Origin: Corynebacterium silvaticum
GTDB lineage: Bacteria; Actinomycetota; Actinomycetes; Mycobacteriales; Mycobacteriaceae
Assembly: GCF_004382825.2 (NCBI RefSeq)
Contig: NZ_SDQO02000001.1
Span: forward strand, 558,001 to 622,000
DNA: 64,000 nt
Reading direction: 5' to 3'
The notes under the pieces: model-generated
Seen by the model: the letters and a program-made list of their open reading frames with translations, nothing else
The model's database searches: none
What the model was told of the DNA's origin: nothing
Translations under genes and position numbers: made by a program
Shown here: one piece after another, positions 18,167 to 28,303 of the stretch
Numbering within the stretch: the stretch's first letter is position 1
Layout: every line of letters begins with the position of its first letter

Positions 18167-18255
18167 AAACGGACAAATGAATCACGAATGTTCGGACATG
18201 AATCAAAATCTTTTTTGGGAAAAGTAGACGTTAGCCAAGGTGGTAGTGTCCGTTT
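18167..18255. promoter_or_regulatory. Cluster of TGTCCG motifs upstream of sugR
   Basis: AAACGGACA at 18167-18175 and GTTCGGACA at 18190-18198 read TGTCCG(A/T)(A/T) on the minus strand; TGTCCGTTT at 18247-18255 is on the plus strand. Three copies in 90 bases of a leader between sugR and lexA look like operator sites. SugR autorepression is known in C. glutamicum; the exact motif assignment here is inference. Confidence 0.4.
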
Positions 18256-18343
18256 TCTTTGAATGTGATGTTTATCTTGCTTTGTACACCCGCCCCGAAG
18301 CGGGGGTAATGGCGCTGTGCGGTATCAAAGGGTAAGGGTGGGC

Positions 18344-19051
18344 CTAGAGCTTCCGAATGACGGAGACTACCTTGCCCATAATGTCCGCTTGATCACCGGG
18401 AATTGGCGAGAAAGCATCGTTGTGGGGGAGTAGCCATACACCTGAAGCATCTTTATGGAACTCCTTCACCGTAGCCTCGCCATCAATTAGTGCGGCAACA
18501 AATTCGCCCTGTTCTGCAACTGGCTGGGACCGCACTACCACCCAGTCCCCGTTGAGGATTCCGGCATCGCGCATGGACTCACCTACGACTTCGAGCATGT
18601 ACAGCTCCCCATCTCCCACAATCTCTTGGGGGAGTGGATAGTAGGCATTGACGTTTTCTTCAGCCAGGATTGGGCTGCCTGCCGCAATGGATCCCACGAT
18701 AGGAATGAAGCTGGTGGGCGATGTCTCGGAAGGGTCGGGTGACTTTGTGGTCTTGACGCTTTGTTTCCTGCCTGGTTTGGGTGTGCTGGATTCGGGCAGT
18801 GTCCTGACATCGACTGCGCGTGGCTTGTTAGGGTCCCGGCGTAAATAACCTTTCTTCTCCAGTTCCTTAAGCTGATAAGCCACGGAAGAGGTGGACTGTA
18901 GTCCTGCTGCATCTCCAATTTCGCGAATGCTTGGCGGGTAGCCGCGCAAAACGACGGCATCCCTGATTACTTCAAGGATGCGGCGTTGGCGTTCGGAAAG
19001 CTTCTTTTGATCGGGTTCGGTGCTGTTTTGCCTAGTGGATTGCTTTGGCAT
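18344..19051 (-). CDS. lexA: SOS repressor LexA
   Basis: 235 residues. Winged-helix DNA-binding domain at about 17-80 ([34 protein letters not shown]), a Ser/Thr/Lys-rich linker at about 85-112 and a C-terminal peptidase domain. Self-cleavage site Ala124-Gly125, catalytic Ser159 in VVGESMRD and Lys196 in GEATVKEFH are all present. LexA-box-like sequences fill the gap to the divergent divS, so it should control itself and divS. Confidence 0.97.
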   Translation of the reverse strand: MPKQSTRQNSTEPDQKKLSERQRRILEVIRDAVVLRGYPPSIREIGDAAGLQSTSSVAYQLKELEKKGYLRRDPNKPRAVDVRTLPESSTPKPGRKQSVKTTKSPDPSETSPTSFIPIVGSIAAGSPILAEENVNAYYPLPQEIVGDGELYMLEVVGESMRDAGILNGDWVVVRSQPVAEQGEFVAALIDGEATVKEFHKDASGVWLLPHNDAFSPIPGDQADIMGKVVSVIRKL

Positions 19052-19160
19052 TGATGTCGTGTCCCTTCGGAGTTTGCTGGGGGAAGTTTGTTTGATGCTC
19101 CGCGAACGTGTTCGTTCTCTACTGCTGTTTACCTTAGCTTATCTTTGTGCTCTTAGGGTG

Positions 19161-19252
19161 ATATGTTCGAAAAAATGGCGGAAAGACTTGACCATAAGTT
19201 CGAACAGGTGTAAAAATCGAACATGTGGTTGAATTCTCGAACATATGATCGT
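19161..19252. promoter_or_regulatory. LexA (SOS) boxes between lexA and divS
   Basis: TCGAACATGTGGTTGA at 19217-19232 and TCGAACATATGATCGT at 19237-19252 are close to the actinobacterial SOS palindrome TCGAAC-N4-GTTCGA, with the left half perfect. Further half sites are TCGAACAGG at 19200 and, on the minus strand, TCGAACATAT at 19161-19170. Placed between the two divergent SOS genes. Confidence 0.8.
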
Positions 19253-19346
19253 GTTTTTGCGTGATGTGTTTGAAGCGGTTTTTATAGTGGCTTTATTGCT
19301 TAATCAGTAGAGATGATTTCTTTGCTGCGAAAAGTTAGGAAATGTA

Positions 19347-19721
19347 ATGACGCTGGCTTATCGCCCTCAAATGATGATTGATTCTCGCATGGATCGAGCT
19401 CAGATCGTTCCTCCGTCTGACGTATGGGACATTGGCGTGAATCGCAGTAATAATGTTGAAACGAATGTTCGTACGCTTTCTTTGGTAGAAGAGACTGGAT
19501 ACATCGAACGGAATCAAAAGGTGCATCGGAGTTCGTTGAGCATGGTGACTCCTTGTTGGAAGGAACACATCAGCAATGCCCTTGCCGGCGCTGTTTTTGG
19601 TCTCTTCCTTCTTCTCGGCATTATCGTTGCCGGTGAGATTGAGGGAAACACAAATGAAATCCCGGTACAGAATGTTCCCGGTTCTGCGATGCTTCAAGCC
19701 GGAGTTCCAGCACAGCGGTAG
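19347..19721 (+). CDS. divS: SOS-induced cell division suppressor DivS
   Basis: 124 residues. DivS is the corynebacterial SulA analogue that delays septation after DNA damage. A single membrane helix at about 79-95 (AGAVFGLFLLLGIIVAG) follows a soluble N-terminal region; the end reads PVQNVPGSAMLQAG. Identification rests mainly on its place: divergent from lexA with SOS boxes between, and followed by nrdR, as in C. glutamicum. Sequence in DivS is poorly conserved. ATG 19347 follows AGGAAATGTA. Confidence 0.78.
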   Translation: MTLAYRPQMMIDSRMDRAQIVPPSDVWDIGVNRSNNVETNVRTLSLVEETGYIERNQKVHRSSLSMVTPCWKEHISNALAGAVFGLFLLLGIIVAGEIEGNTNEIPVQNVPGSAMLQAGVPAQR

Positions 19722-19849
19722 TAACAATGCATCACGCACAAGGATCGTGTGCTCTTGGTGGCTGTTATTTAGCAGTTATTGTTTAGGTCGGTGCGGTAGC
19801 CTTTAAACTACGCTAGTTAAACGACTATCGAGTGTAGGGATTATTTAAA

Positions 19850-20305
19850 GTGTACTGCCCGTTCTGCCATCATGAGCATTCCAAAGTTATCGATACCAGA
19901 ATGATTGATGCTGGTTCGGCAATTAGGCGGCGGCGTGAATGTGCGAAGTGCAGAGGTCGCTTTACCACTGTAGAAAAAGCACAGTTATTAGTAGTAAAGC
20001 GTAACGGCCTAACAGAGCCTTTTAGTCGCGATAAAGTTATCGTCGGAGTGCGTAGAGCCTGCCAAGGCCGCGATGTGAGTGAAGACGCACTAAAACGATT
20101 AGCTCAACAAGTAGAAGAACGTATTAGGAAACACGGAAGTTCTCAGATTCATGCAAATGATATAGGCCTGGCAATTCTGGAACCTTTGAGGAAGTTGGAC
20201 GAGGTTGCCTATTTGCGTTTCGCTTCTGTGTATAAATCATTTGAGAGTGCTGATGATTTTGAATCTGAGATCCGTTTGATGCGTCGTCGCGATCGTAGCT
20301 TTTAG
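19850..20305 (+). CDS. nrdR: Ribonucleotide reductase repressor NrdR
   Basis: 151 residues of standard NrdR. N-terminal zinc ribbon with [15 protein letters not shown] and [11 protein letters not shown], then the ATP-cone ([24 protein letters not shown]). It senses dATP/ATP and represses nrd genes, which are not in this window. GTG 19850 starts directly at YCPFC, as is universal in the family. The end overlaps hrpA by four bases on the opposite strand. Confidence 0.97.
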   Translation: MYCPFCHHEHSKVIDTRMIDAGSAIRRRRECAKCRGRFTTVEKAQLLVVKRNGLTEPFSRDKVIVGVRRACQGRDVSEDALKRLAQQVEERIRKHGSSQIHANDIGLAILEPLRKLDEVAYLRFASVYKSFESADDFESEIRLMRRRDRSF

Positions 20306-23300
20306 AGTTGTTCGATTGCCTTGGCGATCTTTCTCTCAGAGACCGATTGCGTAGTTCCTAATCGTTGGGCAAAAAGGCTGACACGCAATTCTTGAATCAT
20401 CCACTGAATCTCGCGTACATGACGAGCAGATTTTCCATGTCCGTATTTTTGGACTTTCTGAGCTAAGTCTCGTTCTAGTTGATTAACCAGCGCTTGCCTA
20501 TCCGCATCTCGGTCAGGCATCCGTTCCATGTCTTCAAGCCGGAGCATGATTGCTTGTACATATCTCGAAAGATGCTTGAGATGCTGTACCCCGTGGTGGG
20601 ATACAGCATGCGGCGGAAGTAGAAAATTGAGCTGATTATTGATGTCGTCGATAGCCGGGCCTGTCCAATTGCTGATCTCTGGTGTGATGCGGAGATACGA
20701 GTTAATGCCGGGGGCTAACTCGACAACTATTGAACGCACCTTGCTAGGAACTAACGGTTTAATAATCGCTTGCAGCTTGGAGAATTCTTCTGGTGATCTC
20801 ACCGCGCCACCGTTAGCAATGATCAAATCTCGAACGACTGCAACTCGCGCGTCGTTGACAAAGCCCGTGGCGCCACCATGCGGATAATTTTCTATCGCAA
20901 CTCGTTGCTGAAGCGGCAGTCCATTGAGTATTTTTTGAGTATTCACGGACACCGCTTTAAGAAGCAGGGTGAGGGTCGCGGTAAACATGGAGGCGTCAGC
21001 TTCACGTTTAGTGGCCATAGCCTTGACGGAAACACCTTCCGGCGTGACCACGAGCGCTGGGTACGTGGTGACCATCTGACCATCGACTTTTGTGGTGACT
21101 TCTTGCGAGATAGTTCCTAGAGACTGCGGAGTCCATTCTTTAGCAGAGGATTGCTCAACGGCATGGGATACACGAGAAACTGATGCCCGGATTTGTTCAG
21201 AACGCCGGGATTTGAGTGATTCGAGCGATTTATCCCGATCGATGATACGTCCGCGTTTATCCACAGCAGCGAATGTGATTTTGAGATGTTTGGGAAGCGC
21301 TTGCGGGTTAAAATCATCCGCAGATATTCCAGGGCGACCCAATTCCGATAAGCATTCGGCGATACGCTGATAAAGAGAACCGTCGCGATAGCTCAGCATG
21401 GTCGTGATTTTATGTGCAAAATCTGGTGCGGGAACAACGGTTTTACGCAGGTGTTTGGGTAAGGAACGGATCAGGTCGGTAACTAGATCTTCTAACAAAC
21501 CTGGAACTAGCCACTCAAAGCCATCGGCATCGAGGCCTCCTAGCAACGGTACGGGTACGAGGACGGTGACGCCGTCGTCTTCGGCGCTGGGATCAAAGTG
21601 ATAGGTTAAGCCGAATTCCAAAGATCCTCGGCGCCATACATCGGGGAAGTCTTGCTCATCAACGTTTGCTGCCCCCTCTCGGCAGAGTTCCTCTAGGTCA
21701 AAGTCCAGAAGGTGTGGCGTTTTCTGCGCAGCGGTTTTCCACCAGCGGTCAAAGGAACGCCCGGTGGCGATGTGCTCAGGGAGCCTGGAATCGTAGAAAC
21801 TAAAGAGGGTATCTTCATCGACTACCACGTCGCGGCGTCGGATTTTTTCTTCAATTTGCGCAGCAGAGAGTAGCTTTTCTGCGTTACGACGATAAAACGC
21901 ATGGTGCGTACTCCAATTGCCGTTGACCAGCGCCTCCCGAATGAACATATCGCGGGCAGCACGAAGATCAATAGAGGCATACCCGACTGATCTATCAGCA
22001 ATAACTGGGACACCATATAACGTAGATCTCTGGTGCACCATGGCTGCCACACGTTTTGTGGACCAATATGGTTCAGAATAATGGTGTTTGAGCAGATTTT
22101 TACCTATATGTTCGACCCAAGCAGGGTCGATTTCCGCTACATTCCGTGCCCACAACCGGGAAGTTTCTACCAGTTCCGCTGCCATAAGAAACTGCGGTGG
22201 GCGTTTGGCCAGGGAGGAACCCGGGAACACCAAAAATCTGGAGTTTCTGCTGCCTATGAACTCTTTGGAGTCTCCATCTCTCAAACCGATGTGGGATAGC
22301 GATCCAGAGAGGAGAGCTTTGTGTAGGTTGTCTGGATCGAGGTGACCTCCAATGTCATCTGGGTTGGTCCATCCAATTTGTTCGCCGATGCTGCGCAACT
22401 GACGAATGAGATCTGACCATTCTCTGATGCGCATATAGTGTAAAAATTCGGATTGCATGGTACGTCGAAAAGCATTACCAGACAGTTCTGCGCGCTTTTC
22501 TGAGACATATTCCCAGAGCTTAAGGTAGCTAAGAAAATCGCTACGCGTGTCCTTAAAACGGGCGTGAAGTTGGTCAGCCTGGCTTTGTTTTTCTAACGGA
22601 CGCTCACGGATATCTTGAATGCTTAGAGCGGCTACCACTATGTAGGCCTCTCTGAGGCAACCAAATTCTTCCGCTGCAATCAGCATTCGAGCTAAGCGAG
22701 GATCCAAAGGAATCTTGGCTAGGCTTCGTCCAACCGTGGTGAGTTTGGGGGAGTCTCCTTGGTCGGAATCGGTCAGTGCTCCTAGTTCTCTAAGCAATAA
22801 GAAGCCATCGCGGATGGCTCGGGTATCGGGAGCTTGAATAAAAGGAAAGTTTTCAATGTCCCCTAATGCTAGAGAAGCCATCCGGAGAATGACGCTAGCC
22901 AAATTTGTTCGCAAGATCTCTGGATCAGTAAATTCTGGTCGAGATTCAAAGTCTTGCTGGGAGTACAACCGGATTGCTATGCCGTCGGTGACGCGACCAC
23001 AGCGACCCGTCCTCTGGTTAGCGCTCGCCTGCGAAATTGGTTCGATAGGAAGACGCTGGACTTTTGTCCGGGTGGAATACCTTGAAATGCGTGCGGTTCC
23101 AGTGTCCACTACAAAATGAATGCCGGGAACAGTAAGTGAGGTTTCCGCTATGTTTGTTGTCAAAACAATTCGGCGTCCTGAATGGGGAGAGAAAACCCGA
23201 TGTTGTTCTTGGTTGGAGAGGCGCCCAAAGAGGGGAGTAACCTCAACGTTTTTCCATCGTTTGGCTTCGATAGCATCCATTGCTTCACGGATATCCGCCT

Positions 23301-24357
23301 CTCCGGCAAAGAAACAGAGAATGTCTCCGGGGCCGTACCCCATAAGCTCCTGAATAGCCTGGGTGAGCCCATCGATGGGGTCGACGTCTATAAGTTTTTC
23401 CCCGTCGGAGACTTCAAGAGGACGATAAAGAATCTCAACGGGGTATGTGCACCCGGAGACCTCAATGATTGGCGCAGGAACGCCATGGGCGTTAGCGAAG
23501 TGCTGGGCAAACCGCTCTGGATCAATCGTCGCAGAGGTAATGATGACTTTAAGATCAGGACGCCGCGGAAGAAGCTGTTTGAGATAGCCGAGAATAAAGT
23601 CGATATTGAGACTGCGCTCGTGGGCTTCGTCGATAATTATTGTGTCGTAAGCGTTGAGGAAACGATCTCGCTGCATCTCTGCAAGCAGAATGCCGTCGGT
23701 CATCAATTTGATGGACGTGGATGCGGAAACGCGATCATCAAAGCGGATGGCGTACCCCACCGAATCGCCGATTTTTTGGCCGAGTTCTTCTGCGATGCGT
23801 TCTGCAACCGTGCGCGCAGCAAGTCGCCGCGGTTGCGTATGCCCGATCAAACCGCGTACTCCGCGGCCTAGCTCTAAACAGATTTTAGGGATCTGTGTGG
23901 TTTTTCCAGACCCAGTTTCTCCCGCGATAATCACAACCTGATTGTTGGTAATAGCTTCTGCGATGGCATCGCGCTGGCTAGAAACCGGAAGGTTTTCGGG
24001 GAAGGTAACAGCAGGGACGCCTGCTGCCCGTTGCAATAATGTCGCCTGGGCTTGATCAATATCATCGGCGATAGCCTTGATTGCGCCCATGGAGGAAGCC
24101 TTGTGAATACGACGAAGAAAGCCTCGTTCTTCAGTAATGCTGACCTGGCTAAGTTGTGCGCGAAGCGCTTGCTTTGCTGAGCGTAATTCGGCATGTGGCC
24201 GAGGAGATGCTACTGAGCTCCGTTGCTTCCTGTGCGAAGTTGAGCTCGCGTTGGTATCAATGTTCTTGTTATTGCTGGTCTGATGTTTCGCAGTATTCAT
24301 TTCCTGACCATGGTACTTGGCGCTGTTGAGTAAGCGAATCTCAACTGTTGAGTACAT
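20302..24357 (-). CDS. hrpA: ATP-dependent RNA helicase HrpA
   Basis: 1351 residues, full-length for the HrpA family. DEAH/RHA helicase core: [10 protein letters not shown] at 146-155, [12 protein letters not shown] near 245, [17 protein letters not shown] and QRTGRCGRV; then HA2, OB-fold and the long HrpA C-terminal DUF3418 region. Role in E. coli HrpA includes rescuing stalled ribosomes; in corynebacteria it is untested. ATG 24357 is used, but ATG 24300 ([10 protein letters not shown]) is also possible; residues before about 50 are unconserved low complexity, so the start is uncertain. Confidence 0.94.
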   Translation of the reverse strand: MYSTVEIRLLNSAKYHGQEMNTAKHQTSNNKNIDTNASSTSHRKQRSSVASPRPHAELRSAKQALRAQLSQVSITEERGFLRRIHKASSMGAIKAIADDIDQAQATLLQRAAGVPAVTFPENLPVSSQRDAIAEAITNNQVVIIAGETGSGKTTQIPKICLELGRGVRGLIGHTQPRRLAARTVAERIAEELGQKIGDSVGYAIRFDDRVSASTSIKLMTDGILLAEMQRDRFLNAYDTIIIDEAHERSLNIDFILGYLKQLLPRRPDLKVIITSATIDPERFAQHFANAHGVPAPIIEVSGCTYPVEILYRPLEVSDGEKLIDVDPIDGLTQAIQELMGYGPGDILCFFAGEADIREAMDAIEAKRWKNVEVTPLFGRLSNQEQHRVFSPHSGRRIVLTTNIAETSLTVPGIHFVVDTGTARISRYSTRTKVQRLPIEPISQASANQRTGRCGRVTDGIAIRLYSQQDFESRPEFTDPEILRTNLASVILRMASLALGDIENFPFIQAPDTRAIRDGFLLLRELGALTDSDQGDSPKLTTVGRSLAKIPLDPRLARMLIAAEEFGCLREAYIVVAALSIQDIRERPLEKQSQADQLHARFKDTRSDFLSYLKLWEYVSEKRAELSGNAFRRTMQSEFLHYMRIREWSDLIRQLRSIGEQIGWTNPDDIGGHLDPDNLHKALLSGSLSHIGLRDGDSKEFIGSRNSRFLVFPGSSLAKRPPQFLMAAELVETSRLWARNVAEIDPAWVEHIGKNLLKHHYSEPYWSTKRVAAMVHQRSTLYGVPVIADRSVGYASIDLRAARDMFIREALVNGNWSTHHAFYRRNAEKLLSAAQIEEKIRRRDVVVDEDTLFSFYDSRLPEHIATGRSFDRWWKTAAQKTPHLLDFDLEELCREGAANVDEQDFPDVWRRGSLEFGLTYHFDPSAEDDGVTVLVPVPLLGGLDADGFEWLVPGLLEDLVTDLIRSLPKHLRKTVVPAPDFAHKITTMLSYRDGSLYQRIAECLSELGRPGISADDFNPQALPKHLKITFAAVDKRGRIIDRDKSLESLKSRRSEQIRASVSRVSHAVEQSSAKEWTPQSLGTISQEVTTKVDGQMVTTYPALVVTPEGVSVKAMATKREADASMFTATLTLLLKAVSVNTQKILNGLPLQQRVAIENYPHGGATGFVNDARVAVVRDLIIANGGAVRSPEEFSKLQAIIKPLVPSKVRSIVVELAPGINSYLRITPEISNWTGPAIDDINNQLNFLLPPHAVSHHGVQHLKHLSRYVQAIMLRLEDMERMPDRDADRQALVNQLERDLAQKVQKYGHGKSARHVREIQWMIQELRVSLFAQRLGTTQSVSERKIAKAIEQL

Positions 24358-24532
24358 ACCTTGTGCTTGTGAGGAGCATACTGCACCTACAGCCCCTAAT
24401 GTGGGTATTATTTCCTATTTTGTATGTATAAGAGGCGGGTGGGGAGTCGGAGCTTACCCCCATTCTGTTTAAACAGATAATCTATACAATGAAAATCGTT
24501 TTTTACTATATAAGAAAATAAATGGAGGCATG

Positions 24533-25561
24533 ATGTCTGACCCGCACGATAAAGATGGCAATGCGATAGGGGACCATAATAAGGGTGGGACAGATGATTT
24601 TCGTCCTTATCCAGAAGTCAATCACCCAGAAGACAAGCCGGATTTTCCTTATCTAGCTTCCGACGCTCGGCAGAATCAGACGGGAAGCTATGACGGCTAT
24701 TCCGCACATGCGATGGGGCAATCAACCGCTGGGGTAGATAACGGCGCTTATGGAAACCCCACGGCGCAGGAGATGCACCCGGATGTGGATCGATTTATGG
24801 TTACTGGTGATCCACAGCTTCAGATTAAGACTGCAATTAAATATGGATTTGGAATCACTTTTGCTCGTCCAGCACTGTGGATTTTTGGCTCTTTTATCTT
24901 CTGTCTGATCCTGGTCGGCGGGAGCATTGGCCTGGCGGTATCCAAGGTGGTCTCTCAAGCCGGTTCCAATTCCATCCCAACCCCTGAAGACTCGGGCACC
25001 CCAGTCTTTGACATTGTTACGTCGTTGATTATTGTGTTTTTTACTGCGTTCCTGTACCAATTATTACTGCGGCAAATAGACGGGAAAAGTATTTCTTTTT
25101 CTGCTGTTTTCCAAAAAGTGAATTATTGGCCCACGACTCTTACCTTAATCGTTATTATGGCGATCGAGTTTCTTGTGGTGGCTGTGATCGGGGTTGTTTT
25201 AGGTGTCAATCTGGTGAATATCACTACTACCCTGAATGACCCACAATTTGTTGCTTTGGTGGTAGGAGGAGTAGTAGCTTATGTGCTTATCTCCTTATTA
25301 ATCCAGCCGTTTGTAAGTTTTTCTGCGTACTATGCGGCAGATCGCCGGGGCGGAGTGAAAGATGCTCTGCTATGGGGATGTGCTGTGGGGAAGAAACATT
25401 ACCTTCGGATCCTTGGCTTCTTGATCCTCACTGGACTTCTTTCTCTTGCTCTTATGATCTTTACTCTTGGACTAGGAATGATTATCGCCCTTCCGGTCGT
25501 TTATAACGCTACGGTTCATGCTTATAGGCAACTCGCAGGTGGCCCGTACCCGAAATATTAG
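24533..25561 (+). CDS. Uncharacterised polytopic membrane protein
   Basis: 342 residues. The first ~95 are hydrophilic, rich in Asp, Gly and Asn (SDPHDKDGNAIGDHNKGG), then about six hydrophobic helices from residue ~110 to ~330 (ALWIFGSFIFCLILVGG; SLIIVFFTAFLYQLLL; LTLIVIMAIEFLVVAVIGVV; ILGFLILTGLLSLALMIF). The layout matches actinobacterial proteins with a soluble N-terminal region and an integral membrane domain with no known function. Two ATG codons stand in tandem; 24533 is five bases after GGAGG and preferred over 24530. Single-gene unit between hrpA (divergent) and oxyR (convergent). Confidence 0.75.
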   Translation: MSDPHDKDGNAIGDHNKGGTDDFRPYPEVNHPEDKPDFPYLASDARQNQTGSYDGYSAHAMGQSTAGVDNGAYGNPTAQEMHPDVDRFMVTGDPQLQIKTAIKYGFGITFARPALWIFGSFIFCLILVGGSIGLAVSKVVSQAGSNSIPTPEDSGTPVFDIVTSLIIVFFTAFLYQLLLRQIDGKSISFSAVFQKVNYWPTTLTLIVIMAIEFLVVAVIGVVLGVNLVNITTTLNDPQFVALVVGGVVAYVLISLLIQPFVSFSAYYAADRRGGVKDALLWGCAVGKKHYLRILGFLILTGLLSLALMIFTLGLGMIIALPVVYNATVHAYRQLAGGPYPKY

Positions 25562-25585
25562 GGATTGGCTCTAAAACAAAACTCT

Positions 25586-25630
25586 AAAAGCGCTGTTCGG
25601 TGAAACTAAACCTCGCCGAACAGCGCTTTT
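25586..25630. terminator. Bidirectional terminator between the membrane protein and oxyR
   Basis: AAAAGCGCTGTTCGG at 25586-25600 pairs perfectly with CCGAACAGCGCTTTT at 25616-25630. It lies between convergent genes, with A and T tails on the stem. Confidence 0.9.
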
Positions 25631-25639
25631 GCTTTATTT

Positions 25640-26581
25640 TTACGCCTGGGAGGCTAAGATATTGTGATAGGCCTGGCCGACAATTGAACCGAGCTTTTGA
25701 TATTCCTCTGTACGGGTGGAGGAGGCGCGGAAGATCAATCCAACCTGGCGCGAGGCAGTTACTTCACGGGCGAAGCTTGCTGTCGCGATATTGGGTCGAC
25801 TGCATTCAATAGGTATCGAACTCTCGGGAACCAGTGTACTTCCAAGACCCGCTCCTACGAGTTGCATAACGGTGGTAAGGCTAGCTGCACGCATGTCCGC
25901 GTTCTTGGAACGCGCGGGGTTAACATCTACTTGTTTGCAAAGGTCTACGATTTGGTCGTGCAAACAGTGGCCGTCGTCAAGCAAAATAAGGTCAAGGTCT
26001 CGCAGGCTGCTCAATGTGAGATTGTCGCAGCCTGCAAATGGGTGATCCTTATGGAGCACCATTCGGAAGTTTTCGGTGTAAAGAGGCATCTCGATAATTC
26101 CTGGCTGCTCTGTGGGAAGCGCCAGTACTGCACAATCGAGTTGGCCGTCGCGCAGCTGTTGAAGCAGATGCTTGGTTTGTTCTTCAATAATGCGTAACTC
26201 GAGATCAGGAAATTCCTCATGTACTAAATCAAGTAGTTGCGGAAGGATATAAGGCGCAATCGTCGGGATAATGCCTAAAGACAGGGGTCCTGAAAGCGTC
26301 CCGGATGCTCCCTGTGCATAAGATGTAAAGGCATCGGCGGCATCTAATGTGGCTTTTGCAAAGGGGAGGAGGGCCTCACCTGCGGGGGTTACGATAACCC
26401 GACGGGTGGAGCGCTCGATAAGTTGCACGCCTAGGCCATTTTCTAGGGCAACCAGGGCCTGCGATAGGGACGGTTGGGAAATGGATAGCTTGGCTGCAGC
26501 GCTTCCGAAGTGCTTATTTTCCGCGATTGTGACAAAAGTTCGTAGTTGCGCGAGAGTTGGTCGGTATTCTTTATTGCTCAT
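25640..26581 (-). CDS. oxyR: Hydrogen-peroxide regulator OxyR (LysR family)
   Basis: 313 residues. LysR helix-turn-helix at about 20-60 (HFGSAAAKLSISQPSLSQALVALENGLG). The redox pair Cys206 in DDGHCLHDQ and Cys215 in VDLCKQV match the disulfide cysteines of OxyR, and Thr107 in IPTIAPY is the conserved peroxide-pocket Thr. Divergent from ahpC-ahpD, as in many mycobacteria and corynebacteria, implying direct control of that operon. Confidence 0.95.
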   Translation of the reverse strand: MSNKEYRPTLAQLRTFVTIAENKHFGSAAAKLSISQPSLSQALVALENGLGVQLIERSTRRVIVTPAGEALLPFAKATLDAADAFTSYAQGASGTLSGPLSLGIIPTIAPYILPQLLDLVHEEFPDLELRIIEEQTKHLLQQLRDGQLDCAVLALPTEQPGIIEMPLYTENFRMVLHKDHPFAGCDNLTLSSLRDLDLILLDDGHCLHDQIVDLCKQVDVNPARSKNADMRAASLTTVMQLVGAGLGSTLVPESSIPIECSRPNIATASFAREVTASRQVGLIFRASSTRTEEYQKLGSIVGQAYHNILASQA

Positions 26582-26683
26582 ACCTATTTATTATAGCTCG
26601 TTAAATCGTAAAGTCATATTGACACTGTGGTGGGGAATAGGTATAAACGATTGTAGGTGCATGACACTACGGTGAAACCTATT
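26580..26683. promoter_or_regulatory. Repeated ACCTATT motif in the oxyR-ahpC gap
   Basis: ATACCTATT at 26580-26588 and AATAGGTAT at 26636-26644 are a perfect 9-bp inverted pair; ACCTATT recurs at 26677-26683. The first copy overlaps the oxyR start. The 300-base gap up to the ahpC start holds both promoters; three copies of one heptamer make an OxyR or other operator array possible. Inference from sequence only. Confidence 0.35.
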
Positions 26684-26881
26684 AAGCGTGCCTGCTATAA
26701 GAAGGATTATGTGGGGCTAGTGTGTGGTTTGAGAACCGCTTAAGCCCTAACAAAACCCGCGGTTGCAGGTATCTTTTGGCATGCATTTGAGCATGATCTG
26801 CCGTGGTTAACCGAGAAACCTGTGGATTTTCGGCTGGCTACGGAAATAAAAGTAACGTCATTTGTTTTATTGGAGGAAAAC

Positions 26882-27478
26882 ATGGCAATCCTGACAGTTG
26901 GAGAGAAGTTCCCTGAGTTCGAGCTCGTGGCCCTCAAAGGTGGTGACCTGCACGATGTTAACGCCTCCCAGCCTGAGGATTACTTTGAGACCGTCTCTTT
27001 GGACAAGTACGAAGGCAAATGGAAGGTAGTCTTCTTCTATCCGAAGGACTTTACCTTTGTGTGCCCCACCGAAATTGCCGCTTTTGGCAAGCTCGATGAG
27101 GAATTCCAAGATCGCGATACTCAGATCCTTGGTGGTTCCATTGACAACGAGTTCTCTCACTTTAACTGGCGTGCTACTCACCCTGAGCTCAAGACCGTCC
27201 CATTCCCAATGTTCTCCGACATCAAGCACGAACTTATCCGTGAGCTTGGCGTTGAGAATGCTGCAGGTGTTGCAGACCGTGCGACCTTTATCATCGACCC
27301 CGACGGAATCATTCAGTTTGTGTCCGTTACCCCAAATGCAGTTGGTCGCAACGTAGATGAGGTTCTTCGCGTACTGGATGCTCTCCAGTCTGAAGAGGTC
27401 TGTGCTTGTAACTGGCAGAAGAACGACCCAACCAAGAACATCGACAAATTTGAGGTCGTTCAGGAATCGCTGAAGTAA
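26882..27478 (+). CDS. ahpC: Alkyl hydroperoxide reductase AhpC
   Basis: 198-residue 2-Cys peroxiredoxin reducing peroxides and peroxynitrite. Peroxidatic Cys61 in FTFVCPTE; Cys174 and Cys176 in EEVCACNW near the C-terminus, the three-cysteine layout of mycobacterial AhpC. ATG 26882 has TGGAGGAAAAC immediately upstream, so an upstream in-frame extension is rejected. First gene of ahpC-ahpD, divergent from oxyR. There is no ahpF; electrons should come through AhpD. Confidence 0.97.
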   Translation: MAILTVGEKFPEFELVALKGGDLHDVNASQPEDYFETVSLDKYEGKWKVVFFYPKDFTFVCPTEIAAFGKLDEEFQDRDTQILGGSIDNEFSHFNWRATHPELKTVPFPMFSDIKHELIRELGVENAAGVADRATFIIDPDGIIQFVSVTPNAVGRNVDEVLRVLDALQSEEVCACNWQKNDPTKNIDKFEVVQESLK

Positions 27479-27628
27479 CCAGTTGACATAATCAACTGTG
27501 ATAACGCCCGCAGCTAAAAGAGTTAAAAGGGCGTGATTGGCCCGACTCATCCTTTGTATAGAGATTTTATATAGAGAGACTGATATCGGGCCACTTTTAG
27601 ATAAGAACGTTTCAATGAAAGGGAAAAC

Positions 27629-28153
27629 ATGTCCATCGAGAATCTTAAGAATGCTCTTCCGGAGTACGCAAAGGACCAGAAGCTAAACATCGGTACCCTG
27701 GTTAGGTCTACTGAACTGAGTGAGCAGCAGCTGTGGGGAACTTTAGTAGCCACTGCGGCAGCCACCCGCAACGATACGGTTATCTCAGAAATCCTTGATG
27801 AGGCTCAGGATCATCTTTCTGCAGAGGCAATTGAAGCTGCTTTTGCCGCCGCGACTGTTATGGCTATGAATAACGTGGCGTACCGCGCAAAGAGCTGGTT
27901 TGGTGATGACTTTGCGCAGGTGAAATTTGGCCTGCGAATGAACATCATCAACAAGACCGGCGTAGATAAAGCTGACTTTGAACTATGGGCTGTCGCTGTT
28001 TCCGCTATTAATGGTTGCGAGCACTGCGCAGTAGCACACGTTAAAACAGTGCAAGAAGAGGGACTGACCAAGGAACAGGTCTGGGAGAGCATCAAGATCG
28101 CTGGCGTAATGCAAGCCATCGCACAGGCAGTACAAATTGAGGCTGCTCGTTAA
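27629..28153 (+). CDS. ahpD: Alkyl hydroperoxidase AhpD
   Basis: 174 residues. AhpD is the reductant adaptor for AhpC in mycobacteria, linked to lipoamide. All active-site residues known from that protein are at identical positions: Glu118, Cys130, His132, Cys133 and His137 ([10 protein letters not shown]). It lies 150 bp after ahpC with its own AAAGGG site, so it could be co-transcribed or have an extra promoter. A strong terminator follows. Confidence 0.97.
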   Translation: MSIENLKNALPEYAKDQKLNIGTLVRSTELSEQQLWGTLVATAAATRNDTVISEILDEAQDHLSAEAIEAAFAAATVMAMNNVAYRAKSWFGDDFAQVKFGLRMNIINKTGVDKADFELWAVAVSAINGCEHCAVAHVKTVQEEGLTKEQVWESIKIAGVMQAIAQAVQIEAAR

Positions 28154-28239
28154 ACGCAACTCCTTACATACAACTGGTTAAACACGGCTCGCTGGAAACT
28201 ATAGGTTCTGCATTCCTTTACAGTTCCTATGAGATGATT

Positions 28240-28285
28240 ACGTACGCAGCGCCTAGGAGTTGAAAATCCTAGGCGCTGCGTACGT
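28240..28285. terminator. Bidirectional terminator between ahpD and the DUF3516 helicase
   Basis: A 19-bp perfect inverted repeat, 28240-28258 with 28267-28285, around an eight-base loop; arm begins ACGTACGCAGCGCC. It separates convergent genes. No long T-run follows, but stem strength is high. Confidence 0.8.
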
Positions 28286-28303
28286 GCATAACCACGCGGG
28301 AGG

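Noticed and set aside
21256..21270. TTATCCACA, a perfect DnaA box
   Set aside because: A single copy inside hrpA coding sequence; a few one-mismatch copies elsewhere are scattered, so no origin.
23182..23871. 229-residue open frame antisense to hrpA
   Set aside because: Lies fully within the conserved helicase core on the other strand, with no start-site support or family pattern.
26822..26881. Upstream in-frame extension of ahpC
   Set aside because: The ATG at 26882 directly follows TGGAGGAAAAC and begins at the conserved AhpC start; the extension is unconserved.
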